A DNA stretch of 21,793 bases from Nemertoderma westbladi (Eukaryota > Xenacoelomorpha > Nemertodermatida > Nemertodermatidae). Position numbers and translations under genes: made by a program. Below are positions 1-9,312 of this stretch, piece by piece. Location of the stretch: NCBI GenBank assembly GCA_032718475.1, contig JAUCBJ010007273.1, forward strand, positions 1-21,793, given 5' to 3'. The notes under the pieces are model-generated. The model was not told where the DNA came from, searched no databases, and saw nothing but the letters and a program-made list of their open reading frames with translations. Numbering within the stretch: position 1 is the first letter of the stretch; each line of letters starts with the position of its first letter.

Positions 1-3000
1 GGGGTGGACAACGCGCCTACATAATAATCAGCTGTTATTGTAGATTTCCAAACTTGCATAATGCCAGACATGTTGAGCTTAGTTTGGAACTTGGGCTGTC
101 CAGCAAATATATCTTCGGCTAGCTCTTTGTCGATGAATGTTCCTGTACTACCGGAGTCAAGGAGGGCGTTCACTACATAACTCCTCTCAGGTCCGTGAAC
201 CCTCACTTGCACCACAGGAAACTCTCGGATCCCTACATTTGAAGATGGCTCTTTCCAAGATGGTTGTCGCTCAGAAGTAGTTAGAGTAAAGTCGTTGTCT
301 GGATCTTTTTCATAGGTGAGTGCTCGATACACTGCGGTATTTATCATGTAACAGGATTCGTTTTCGTCGGAGAACTCGTCTGTATAGAATCCTTCCATCT
401 CAGATTGATCAGTGTCGTTCACATCACTGAATTGGACATGTAGCTCGGAATCACTTACCTGATTCGGACTATTTCGATCGAATTCAGCATGCAACAAGAT
501 ATGATGTTTCGCACCACACTTTGCACACCTTATGTCAGAGAAACAGGTTCGTCGTTGGTGTCCTTGTCTGAGGCAATTATAACATAACCGCTTATCCCAC
601 ATGACTTCGCGTCTCTCTGTTAATGATTTCTTTAGAAATTCATCACACCTATTCAACTGGTGGGTCCCGTCACACAGCGCACATTTCGGTTTGATGTTAC
701 TTACCTTATTTTGAGTCACACTGAGTACACTTGCCTTTTCTTCGGGCTTTCTCACCTGAATTCTCTTGGGAGACGTGGGAGGAGTTTTTCTTACCTGTTC
801 CCTCCTGTCATTTGTTCGAGACTTGAATTTACTTACCTGATCTTTAGGCATTTTATTCACGTAATAAGATCTATCCGTGTCCTTCCCGCTATCTTCTCCT
901 TGAGAAGTTTGGCTTTCGCCGTCATCAGTATAACATACTGGTGTTACCTTTCTCCTAGAGACGGGTTTTTCACTTACCTTGCTTTCCGGTGTCTTCTCTC
1001 GGGATTGCTTGAGGAGTTGCAATTTCACTTCTCCATCCAAGAATGACATGAGATCAGCCATGGTAGGGTCTCGCCGTTGTTGTTCCATCATATATAACAC
1101 TTTCTTATCCCAGCATGTACCTACTCCACCTTTCGGTAAAGTAGAAGCCACTGCTCTAATAACCATAGTGTTCTGATACTCATGAGACTTACCTAGCCAA
1201 TCTAATTGTCTGCAGATCTCCTGGATCTCATCGGAAAACTCGATAATTCCGCTACTAATAAACTTTCGGGGCGCTACTAACTTTGCATACAAGTACCCAG
1301 CGATATTATTCCTATTACCATACCTGATGTTTAGTGTATCCCAAACTTGTCTTAATCCGTCTGGATGTCCAATAAACTTTAACGCCATTAACTTGGGAGA
1401 TCCTTCCAAGCACTCGATGAGGTATCTAAGTTTTTCTCCATTAGATAGTACAGAGTTCTGTATGTTATCTTTGTAATATTCATTAAAAGGTAACCATTTC
1501 ATCTCATCTCCATTGAACTTGACGATCTCTCCAACCTTTACCGCTTGCCGGGCTTCGGTTCTAGCCATTTGACGCGTAAAACTTTCTTGGGCCATCGTGC
1601 TATTTAATATCGAGTTATCGGTATATAAATTTCTCGGATTATGGTCAGTTCTATAGGGAATATCATTATCAACAGGTTTATAATTACCCTCAATAGGGTT
1701 CACTATAGGAGTTTCTACTTCGCTAGCAGTATAAATGCGTGTAGGCTCCACACCTTGCGCATGAGATACTTCAGACCTAACGGGTTGACACATTGTTACA
1801 GGGGGTGGTGGTATACCCTTTTGTAAATTTACTAATTTATCGCGCTCTAGCGCGATATTTTGCTGCACCTCTTGCAACTCTAACTTACTTTCCCTCACTG
1901 TTCCCTTTAAATGTTGGACAGTCCCTTCCAACTCTCGGACCTGTTGGGAGGAGAGTCTCCGATTCTCCTTCATCTCTCCGAGGAGAATATCCATCCCCCG
2001 CCGTCTCTCGTCTACCCAATCAACCGCCGAAACGGGATCCGCCAACGTCGTAGCGGGCAGACGAGGGACAACGGGCGACAAATTTGGAATATTTCGCTCG
2101 GGGTCCAGGACCTGAACTGTCTCCTGGGCAGTTCTACGGGGCACAGGTAGCTTAGTGCTATGCAGAGGGAATTTATAGGTAGCTTCAGGGAGCACAGGTG
2201 TATCTATTACCGAAGGGGTGATTTCAAAAACAGGCCTACTTATTTCAGGCTCATCTACTATAGTAGGGAGTCTTTCTATTGTAATTATTTGGTCTGTGGG
2301 TTCTGTACTACCTACTTTGGTGTTATTTAGTTGCCTTCTAACAGCTGGAGGCAAATCAGGCAATTTCTGCCGGTGGAATGTTCTTTTACGTCTGCTTAGG
2401 CGAGATCGATTTCCTCCGCCTTCAGTGTCGGTGGTATCGCCTTCCTCAGATGATGTATACCCCTGTCTCTTGGGAGTAGATCGACTCATCATCTGCATGT
2501 TGCTCGCTGTTAACTGTTTATTGAAGTTGTCTTGCTTCTCTTGAAGAATTTCCAACTCTAGTTGGGTTGCCTCTTCAGATGCCCTCCGTTCTGCTTCTAC
2601 CACTGCCTCTGCTATTGCCAGTGCCGCTTTTCTTTCGGCTTCTGCCGCTGCCACTGCTGCTGCCACTGCCGTTGTCTTTCTATCTTCTATACGTTTTTTC
2701 TTTACTTGTTCTTCTTGTTCTCTAGCGATGCGGAGTTGTTCATCGAATTTAGCTTGGTTCGCCGCTAACCTATCCACATCAATCGCATCTAACACGAGTT
2801 TGGCTCCTTCGCTATTAGGGCTAAGTCCCTCTAGCCTTCTCCTCAACTCTTCATCTCCCAAAAAACGCTGATAGTCTGACAGATAGATATCAATGGCATC
2901 CTTCTTATGCGGTTTCTCTGCCGTCGCTTCACTTTCCACTTGGGAAAAAGTAGCGTCCGTCGATTCTCCATGGGTTGAGCGCTCCTCCAACTGAGCTTTC

Positions 3001-3851
3001 CACTGAGCTGCTCCTTGAACCTGGCGACTCACCCGTTGAAACCAAGTTTTTACGGCAACTTGCAACGACGTGTCTTGTTTTCTTTTAGAAGCCTCCTCAA
3101 AGGCGGATAAGATTAGCCTAATCCGCAAAACTCTTTCTCTAACTTGATAAAGCAGCGATCCCTGCTCTTGAGGTCCTTGAGGTTGTTGAAAAAGTTGCTT
3201 TTCTACTCGCTCCATAGAGCTGAAGAATCCCTGTGCGTATCCGGCTGCGGACCTCTTCCACACAGCTGGATCGATGGTTTCCTTGGCTACTCCCATCCGG
3301 TGTATGTCTTCCCAGGCAGCTTCTGATAAATCAAATGGGAGTCCGGGTCCGGGGAAGTTCCATTGCGACTCGACAATAGACTTCAGTTCCTCACTCGTGT
3401 ATCCCGCGTAACTATCTCTAGTTGACCGTTGACTTCTCGCCCAATCGATCTGGTGTTCTTCCACCGCGATCAATAACCCAGCGAGCACGGCTGCAGGAAG
3501 GATGAGAAGGGGATCCGTATAAACCGCATCCGTCATCTCTGCTCCGCGCTCGGGTGTCAGCTCTACAGTATCCTCACTACTGGAGCTGCTGGGCCGCTGA
3601 GGAATAAGTTCTTGACTAGCGGGTTGTTGCTGTTCCGCTGCCTTTTGGTCCCGCTTGACCTGAGCTCGAGTGCCTATGATAGACCTACGATGTTGGACCA
3701 GCCTAGGTTCTGTTATTACTACTGGAGGGATGACCTTCCTCACAGTGGGAGGTGAACTGAACTTGCGACCAGACGGTTGTACGTCTCTATCTGAGTCGCA
3801 GATAGTTACATCTAATAAACTGTCTGACAGGTTCTGCTTAGTATCAGACAT
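1..3851 (-). CDS. gag-pol: BEL/Pao Gag-Pol polyprotein, N-terminal 1283 residues (no stop in window)
   Basis: A minus-strand frame is open from the ATG at 3851-3849 to base 1. An in-frame TAA lies 36 bases upstream of that ATG with no other Met between, which fixes the start. Residues 115-130 are a hydrophobic stretch. Residues about 370-446 are an Ala/Glu/Lys-rich coiled coil, and about 621-679 a second one. From about 770 to 950 there is a DUF1759-like capsid region (KFNGDEMKWLPF near 778). Zinc-binding motifs follow: C1057-x2-C-x3-H-x4-C1069, a classic CCHC knuckle at 1090-1103, then C1110-x2-C-x3-HH with a later H1122. An aspartic protease begins with DSGS at D1232. In this class Gag packages the RNA and the protease matures the polyprotein. 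Reverse transcriptase and integrase would lie beyond base 1. The capsid sits unusually far from the N terminus. The function of residues 1-770 is not recognised. Confidence 0.88.
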   Translation of the reverse strand, partial: MSDTKQNLSDSLLDVTICDSDRDVQPSGRKFSSPPTVRKVIPPVVITEPRLVQHRRSIIGTRAQVKRDQKAAEQQQPASQELIPQRPSSSSSEDTVELTPERGAEMTDAVYTDPLLILPAAVLAGLLIAVEEHQIDWARSQRSTRDSYAGYTSEELKSIVESQWNFPGPGLPFDLSEAAWEDIHRMGVAKETIDPAVWKRSAAGYAQGFFSSMERVEKQLFQQPQGPQEQGSLLYQVRERVLRIRLILSAFEEASKRKQDTSLQVAVKTWFQRVSRQVQGAAQWKAQLEERSTHGESTDATFSQVESEATAEKPHKKDAIDIYLSDYQRFLGDEELRRRLEGLSPNSEGAKLVLDAIDVDRLAANQAKFDEQLRIAREQEEQVKKKRIEDRKTTAVAAAVAAAEAERKAALAIAEAVVEAERRASEEATQLELEILQEKQDNFNKQLTASNMQMMSRSTPKRQGYTSSEEGDTTDTEGGGNRSRLSRRKRTFHRQKLPDLPPAVRRQLNNTKVGSTEPTDQIITIERLPTIVDEPEISRPVFEITPSVIDTPVLPEATYKFPLHSTKLPVPRRTAQETVQVLDPERNIPNLSPVVPRLPATTLADPVSAVDWVDERRRGMDILLGEMKENRRLSSQQVRELEGTVQHLKGTVRESKLELQEVQQNIALERDKLVNLQKGIPPPPVTMCQPVRSEVSHAQGVEPTRIYTASEVETPIVNPIEGNYKPVDNDIPYRTDHNPRNLYTDNSILNSTMAQESFTRQMARTEARQAVKVGEIVKFNGDEMKWLPFNEYYKDNIQNSVLSNGEKLRYLIECLEGSPKLMALKFIGHPDGLRQVWDTLNIRYGNRNNIAGYLYAKLVAPRKFISSGIIEFSDEIQEICRQLDWLGKSHEYQNTMVIRAVASTLPKGGVGTCWDKKVLYMMEQQRRDPTMADLMSFLDGEVKLQLLKQSREKTPESKVSEKPVSRRKVTPVCYTDDGESQTSQGEDSGKDTDRSYYVNKMPKDQVSKFKSRTNDRREQVRKTPPTSPKRIQVRKPEEKASVLSVTQNKVSNIKPKCALCDGTHQLNRCDEFLKKSLTERREVMWDKRLCYNCLRQGHQRRTCFSDIRCAKCGAKHHILLHAEFDRNSPNQVSDSELHVQFSDVNDTDQSEMEGFYTDEFSDENESCYMINTAVYRALTYEKDPDNDFTLTTSERQPSWKEPSSNVGIREFPVVQVRVHGPERSYVVNALLDSGSTGTFIDKELAEDIFAGQPKFQTKLNMSGIMQVWKSTITADYYVGALST

Positions 3852-5157
3852 GACTATGTATACCGCTGAATGTCTACTGCTGTATTACAGTCTGGGTAAG
3901 TCTAGTAACTCAGTATTAATTGCTAGCCTAGTAATTAATTACCGGTACTGCTACTCAGTGTAGCGTGATATATATATAATATATTAGAATACCGGTATAC
4001 TTATAGTATATATAAGTATTATTACAGACTAGGTTTATCGCAGAGTACCGGTATAATTTTAGCACAAATATATATAAATATATAATAGGCCTATCGGAAT
4101 ACCGGTATACAGCTTACAGTTTGTAGTATATATAATTCTGGAATAGAATTAATTACAAGTACCGGTATAATTTCAGCCTAGATTTATAGAAATAAAGATA
4201 ATAAGCCTATCGTAAATACCGGTATATCAATTATTTTAGAATAATTGAATTTCTGAACTTTAGGGTTACTTGGTTACTTTAACTTACTTTATTACCGTTA
4301 TTTAAGCAGTAGTCCAACTGATATTGAGACCTAATTGTTATATGGTAGGCCTACTATTTATAAATCGTTAGATTTGATTTATAATATATATATACCCGTT
4401 TTAATGGGCTTTGTCAATATTTGAAATAAATGTTATTATTTCTGGGGAGTAATCACTACACAAAGCGGTACGCTTTCAGTGAAGTGTTACGTACAGGACA
4501 CTAAAACAAATGATTCTAATTTACCTAAGTTACTTAATACTACAAATTACGTACAATTCGGGTGAGATTACAATCTCTAAATAAACACAAAAATTTACAA
4601 AAAACACAAAATACGAATTTTTAGGGTAATTTTACAAGAAGTCTACAAACCAGCCTAACAAAGGGTTAGAAATCTGGTTATTACAACGGACAGGGTACTA
4701 CGGTATTTGAAATAATAAGTAGTAGTAAATACACTGCGTTGTCCAGATAGGAAAATACCACCGCCTGACGACCTATAGCCGTATCGCTATAGGTTCTACG
4801 TTATGTATCACGGAGTGTTCCTACCTAGAAGTTAATAGAGCTAATCGAATGTGCCTATCAACCACTTTACAACACAAATATAATGTCTACACTAATTACT
4901 TCGGAAAGTACTGTACACTAAACCCTAAATTAGGTACGAGTACTTGTACAACAGATAATCAGTAGTTAAATATACTTGAACAGCTAAAAGAACCACGGCA
5001 TCTGCTGGAGTGACCGATGCACAAAATCACCAGTCTTTACCTACGCCGAGCAGCCCGTGTAGTACCGGGGTTAATTTAACTATAGCGGTATGTATAACAA
5101 ACACAATTACTGTAGGAACAAACTTGGGGAATGAATGTTGCGGATAATCGCATAAAC
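3852..5157. other. Non-coding leader of BEL copy 1, AT-rich
   Basis: No coding frame is supported between the Gag start and the 288-bp tandem repeats. The stretch is A/T-rich, contains the ACCGGTA array listed separately, and has a perfect 8-bp hairpin at 4772-4793 (CCTATAGC, six-base loop, GCTATAGG). It should be the element's untranslated leader and/or U5 end. No convincing primer-binding site was found, so the LTR/leader border is open. Confidence 0.5.
3941..4230. repeat. Tandem array with ACCGGTA at every step
   Basis: ACCGGTA occurs at 3941, 3991, 4047, 4101, 4161 and 4218, spaced 50-60 bp. The sequence between alternates in type: GAATACCGGTATAC at 3991 and 4101, and AGTACCGGTATAAT at 4047 and 4161. 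The true unit is therefore about 110-117 bp, present in a little over two copies. Units are separated by TATATA-rich spacers. The array lies just upstream of the Gag start of BEL copy 1. Confidence 0.75.
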
Positions 5158-5733
5158 TCTGAATAATAAATATTACGCTACGCGTACAAACTACTCAAAC
5201 AAAATACAGACCGAACACTTACAGACTACTATCAAGCCTAAACAAACTACGGTATATGCAGACTCCGAAATGATTAGGGAGTATGCGCTCTAACCCAGTA
5301 GTGCGACTTATTCTTTAGTTGGGGGTTTACCTTACAGCGTTCGCTGCCCCTACTTCCTAACCGTACTTAATCAGACAAATGATCTACACACACTGCAATC
5401 CGTTCAGACCTAATAACAGCCGGACAACTATCCAGCCTACAAATTATCTAAATAAAATTATACGCTACCCGTACAGACTTACACAAACAAAGTACAGACT
5501 AAACGATGGCAGACTACTCTCAAGCCTAAATAAACTACAGGACATGCAGACTCCGAAATGATTAGGGAGTATGCGCTCTAACCCAGTAGTGCGACTTATT
5601 CTTTAGTTGGGGGTTTACCTTACAGCGTTCGCTGCCCCTACTGCCTAATCGTACTTAATCGGACAGATGATCTACACACACTGCAATTCGTTCGGACTTA
5701 ACAGCAATCAGACAACAGCTAAGCCTACAAATC
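5158..5733. repeat. Two-copy direct tandem repeat, 288-bp period
   Basis: Two adjacent units of 288 bp. The core at 5256-5354 is repeated without change at 5544-5642 (99 bp), including ATTAGGGAGTATGCGCTC. The flanks of each unit are diverged but alignable, for example ACGCTACGCG against ACGCTACCCG and CAGACTACTATCAAGCC against CAGACTACTCTCAAGCC. A partial third unit may start at about 5720 (GCCTACAAAT). It lies in the BEL leader/LTR. The perfect core suggests a recent duplication or ongoing conversion. Confidence 0.85.
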
Positions 5734-5944
5734 GTCTGTACAATCTGATCAGGCTTACACGCCTTCTGTTCAATACTGGCCTACAAATAAATAAAACTTG
5801 ACAGAAATAAGTAAACCATATAAAGGAATAAGGGGTGATCAATCCCTAATCCCTTAAACAGCCTACCGGTATGCAACAATCAAATCGAATAATACTAGTG
5901 TACTTATACGGAAGTACCGGTTAGGACAGTTAGGCCTACTGACC

Positions 5945-6700
5945 TACAGATGTACCGGTTCAGGTTTACCGGTTGACCGGTACTTTCAACTTTATTGCTT
6001 ACTGCAACAAAGAAGACATATATCCTTTAATGTTCGCGCTTTCAGACCTTTGGCAGTTTAACCCGCCAAATTAAGATGTCTTCTAGATATTAAATCGCTT
6101 TTTAGCCTATGACAAGTATTTGATTCACTACACTAGTCGAAACCAATCCGTGCGCGACCATTCACCCGCTGGATATTCCCGGGAGATTGGGTTCGACGGT
6201 TTAATTTTATTGCTATGTAAGCCTAATGTATTATTCGACTGACAGTATTATATAATCTCTGACAATATTATTTACCTTCGGGAATATTAACAGTTCCTTT
6301 AGGACGTGGCGCTTTATCTATATAAACAGAGTTATGACTTAAACTACTCACAACGATATGGCTTAATTATAATTAACATATATGGCGCATTCTTTAGGAA
6401 ATGCTTCTTTAACAGACTCACTCGTACACAATGCTGCACAATACTGCACACTAATCTGCCAATCTTCACTGATTTTAGTCACATATAAAAGGAACACAGA
6501 CTGACTCATGTAGGGTCTACCAAATAACATTAGATTCACTTCAAACCACTTTAACATAAGTCACAATCGTTATTGTTAACCTTTCTCTCTTACCTTCGGT
6601 ATATCAAGAATATTGGGTGTCGGGGTTATTTCTCGTTATTCCAATATAATAATTCATCAACAAATATAATGAATAACCGACAACAAATAGCAGTATGCAG
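5945..6700 (-). repeat. BEL LTR/leader block A (shared with 19785-20432 and 20990-21793)
   Basis: About 750 bp is repeated three times in the window. Here it belongs to minus-strand BEL copy 1. Block B (19785-20432) has the same orientation and block C (about 20990-21793) the opposite one. Shared landmarks include GTTCCTTTAGGACGTGGCGC at 6292-6311, TTCACCCGCTGG at 6162, GACCTTTGGCAGTTTAACC at 6045 and ATTAGATTCACTTCAAACCA at 6529. Read in element sense it passes a poly-A signal AATAAA (minus strand, 5996-5991). It is therefore likely R/U5 or the adjoining leader. The three copies differ by many substitutions and small indels. Confidence 0.8.
5991..5996 (-). promoter_or_regulatory. Candidate LTR polyadenylation signal AATAAA
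   Basis: AATAAA on the minus strand inside block A, about 1.2 kb from the LTR start at 7211. The matching place in copy 2 (about 21745) reads AATAAG. It could mark the R region of the LTR, but A/T-rich sequence makes chance hits likely. Confidence 0.3.
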
Positions 6701-7135
6701 TATTCACAGATCAATCGTGCCAGTTTGTTTTGAGTTAAGACAATCAGTCAGTCATCAGTTAAAGGATATATGTCCTTATGATTAAACCTACTAGTGTTGA
6801 GCTAAAAAGCAGAAAGCACAAAACACTAAAAAGCCGTTCTTTCGTGGCTTTGAAAAACTCGTGACTACTGCTCTATACGAGTATACCAACCACTCTTATT
6901 CCACGAAGCTCCCGTTCAACACAGAGAAAGAGCAGTGAGATAGGAAATTTTCAGTTCAGTACTCTGTGATAGGTCAAAATCAAGGCTAACTCAAATTCTA
7001 TTGGGAGATACAAAAACAAGGCTATGACGCAACCTCCCTAGGCTTGTTGGCCGATTAAACAGAGCCCAGATGCCTGCGTACAGCAAATCAGCCAATAAGC
7101 TGGTAACTTACACTATTTTTAGCTGTAGATCACTT
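6700..7135 (-). other. Variable part of the LTR U3 in BEL copy 1
   Basis: This lies between the conserved LTR tip (7136-7211) and block A. By eye it does not align with the equivalent interval of copy 2 (20509-20990). No gene or clear core promoter is seen. In an LTR this is where enhancer and promoter elements would sit, so the difference may separate two regulatory subfamilies. Confidence 0.4.
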
Positions 7136-7211
7136 TGAGAGTATTCTTAGCGACTGGGGGGGAACTGGCCAACAAGGCAAACGAATCAGTTATCCCACAA
7201 AAGCTTTTACA
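7136..7211 (-). repeat. Conserved LTR tip, begins TGTAAAAGC
   Basis: Minus-strand 76 bp whose first 27 bases are identical to 20433-20459 on the plus strand. They then match with a few substitutions through GGCCAGTTCCCCCCC to GAATACTCT. Beyond 7211, and before 20433, the flanks are unrelated, so the match marks an element end. TG at the tip fits an LTR. The base run next to it on the plus strand (ACCAC, 7212-7216) would be the target-site duplication, but its partner is outside the window. Confidence 0.75.
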
Positions 7212-7219
7212 ACCACTAA

Positions 7220-8484
7220 CCTACCAGCCGACTTTTAGAGTCACAACGTCGAGCCGTGCTCTCTCCTGGTGTGTCAGGTTTGTTCCCTTGTCGCATCCAT
7301 CGCTGAGTCCCCCGTAGTATGTCTCGTGACACAGCCACCCGGTAGTCCACCCCCTACCCATCCCCGAGGTGCTTAGCATCCACCGAGTTGGGCGACCAGC
7401 GCCCCCTCTACGCTAGCCGACCCGCATGGCTGCTACCCAACGTGAGTGCGCCGACCTCGTCCGCGTTGCAGAACATCTTGCATCTGGCACACAACCTTCC
7501 AAGTGTTTTACAGACAAACGCGATGTTAAACGGTAGCTGGGCATCTGCTCCCTTGCCCCCTCCGGCCTCATAGACGTCCACCACCAGTGCCCATTCACGT
7601 CCCCTTACGACGTTATTGTGGTACCCCGGTCTGCCCTTGCGGGATTCCATACCTCCCTCCACCTCGAGTTGCTACACCCGTCCCAGGCCCAGCTCCATAA
7701 TACCTTCTCTCGATACTTCCAAGCACTAGATCTTGACCGTGCCCTTAACGAAGTGTCTGCCTAGTCCCACCAATGCATCGCCCTGGCAACAGCCCCCCCT
7801 CGCGTAATACCCCAGTCCTCCCTCAATCCACCCCCTGTTGTCGGCCAATCATTTGCCGCCGATGTTTTCCACCGCCATACACAGTGGATCCTTCTTATCC
7901 GCGAAACTGTGTCATCCTACACTAATGCCATCATCATTCCCGACGAACAACAGGACACTCTGCGCTATGCCCTAATAACCCTGGCCTTTTGGTATGTGTC
8001 CCCTTAGCGGCCCCTCGCCGTCATCCGGACTGACCCCGGCCCAGGCTTTCAGGCCCTCGTTGGCGACCCCACCCTCAAGTCCCACCACCTCCTCCTCGAA
8101 GTCGGCGCCTGGAAGAATATTAACAAAAATCCCATCACCAAACACGCCATCGGAGAACTGCAAGCCGAGCTACTTATAAGCTCCGTCCCTCCGGCGGACC
8201 CTTTTCATCCACATCCCTCGCCATTGTGGAGGCCCACCTTATTGTCCGACTCTGTGCTCCCGGGCTGTCCGCATGCGAGATCCTCTTCCAGCATGATCAA
8301 TTTACCGGTGACCAACTCCCATTGGACTACACTGCGATCATCTCCACCCAACACGACCGTTGCATTGTCAACCATACGGCCAGCGTGCGCTCCAAGGTTC
8401 ACCACCCCACCGTCCTACCCGGGTTCACCGCCCTCAACGTGGGTGACCTTGTACACCTCTACGTTGACACCCCCCGCTTACCAT
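7220..8484 (+). pseudogene. Decayed LTR-retroelement integrase
   Basis: Reading from ATG at 7426 in one frame gives an RNase H/integrase-like polyprotein broken by in-frame TAG codons near 7534, 7762 and 8005, with a frameshift near 8195. Homologous-looking sequence continues in the new frame to about 8484. Landmarks are RECADLVRVAEHL, then FAADV (first Asp of the catalytic triad), [10 protein letters not shown] (second Asp), KNINKNP, and GLSACEIL with DQFTGDQLP after the frameshift. The third catalytic acid should come 35 residues after the second Asp, where related integrases read NPVAEKAI. Here it reads NPITKHAI, with Lys in its place. Residues upstream (7220-7425) also look like the same protein in shifted frames. 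It is dead, and its GC-rich codon use differs from the BEL Gag. The superfamily is probably Ty3-like, but that is uncertain. Confidence 0.78.
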
Positions 8485-8548
8485 AGAAACTCGCGCCTGT
8501 GTGCATGGCTCGCCCCATCCGACTCCATTGACTAACTGCGATTAACCA

Positions 8549-8572
8549 CCCCCCCCCCCCCCCCCACCCCCC
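8549..8572. repeat. Poly-C run
   Basis: Seventeen C, one A, then six C. It is one of several homopolymer G/C runs in the window. Confidence 0.9.
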
Positions 8573-9252
8573 TACTTCTACCGCGAGTTAGTTAGTTGCG
8601 ATATATACATACTGAGATTATAATACCCCATGGTGACTCCAGTCGCTAATGGCGAAACAAACCCCTTTTAGTGACTTTTAGTTTGATAAACTTAGGTGTA
8701 TTACATACTATTTTGAACTCTTTCTTCGTCTTGTTTGTGAACATTTCGATCTAATATGGAGGTGCAACCAGTATGCCCTATCATACCACCCGCACAACGA
8801 CTGTTACCAACACCCCAATTAGCTAAGGGGATAAAGCATGTGTACCTACTCCCAACCATACCGTGTTCGACACCTAAGTGTGCCAACCTTTTTTTTGCAC
8901 ACATGATTATCATTGCTCCATTGTTATTATAGTTGTATACTCGCCTACTGTATTTAGTGTGTTTATAGTTAGTTATATTACATATGTACGCCTTACAGTT
9001 TATACTTTACCCGATGTTTGTGTTAACTTTATATGACTGTGGTGAATGGATGTCACCCCAGTTAGTAGTAGTTCCTGCCTCGCCTTCGGCACACAAACTG
9101 GATAAAAAGATAAGTTACGCCAGCCGGTTAGGACCTACTGTCTGTCTGTCTCACATGGCCTGACAGTCGGCCTGATATACAGTGTGTAAGTACACGTTGC
9201 AGGGTGTGCACGTCGGCACACGACCGGTACCTGCTGACTGCACAGCTGCTGG

Positions 9253-9312
9253 TACCGTAGCTGCACTGTGTTACCTACATCCTACCGTAGCCGCACTGCG
9301 TTACCTAGTTAG
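9253..9312. repeat. Two-copy 30-bp tandem repeat
   Basis: TACCGTAGCTGCACTGTG at 9253 recurs as TACCGTAGCCGCACTGCG at 9283, both followed by TTACCTA. The period is 30 bp. No function is seen. Confidence 0.8.

Larger units (their letters stand above)
1..7211 (-). mobile_element. BEL/Pao LTR retrotransposon, 5' portion (copy 1)
   Basis: This is the 5' part of a BEL/Pao-class LTR retrotransposon read on the minus strand and cut by the window's left edge. Its inferred outer end is at 7211, where the minus strand begins TGTAAAAGC. The same start occurs at 20433 on the plus strand and homology between the two places begins exactly there, as expected for an LTR terminus (TG start). Going inward there is an LTR/leader region (7211 to about 3852), then one long Gag-Pol frame from 3851. 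The inner LTR boundary and the primer-binding site could not be fixed. The frame has no stop codon, so the copy looks young. The class assignment rests on the order capsid, double zinc knuckle and retropepsin in one frame; the LTR limits are inference. Confidence 0.82.

Noticed and set aside
660-3963. Plus-strand open frames of 60-128 codons
   Set aside because: They are antisense shadows of the long minus-strand Gag-Pol frame and show no family motifs.
4772-4793. 8-bp perfect hairpin as a terminator
   Set aside because: It is eukaryotic retroelement leader with no T-run after it; a short stem of this kind is easily due to chance in AT-rich DNA.
5000-5026. Minus-strand TGTGCATCGGTCACTCC as a tRNA-Gly primer-binding site
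   Set aside because: Only about 10 bases match a tRNA 3' end. The CCA-complement is broken, and placing the LTR end there is not supported by copy 2, which leaves the window first.
5158-5733. CRISPR-like repeat array
   Set aside because: Only two long units without regular short spacers, in a eukaryotic retroelement leader.
6363-6557. Minus-strand 64-codon frame in LTR block A
   Set aside because: The corresponding places in blocks B and C carry indels that break the frame, so it is not a conserved protein.
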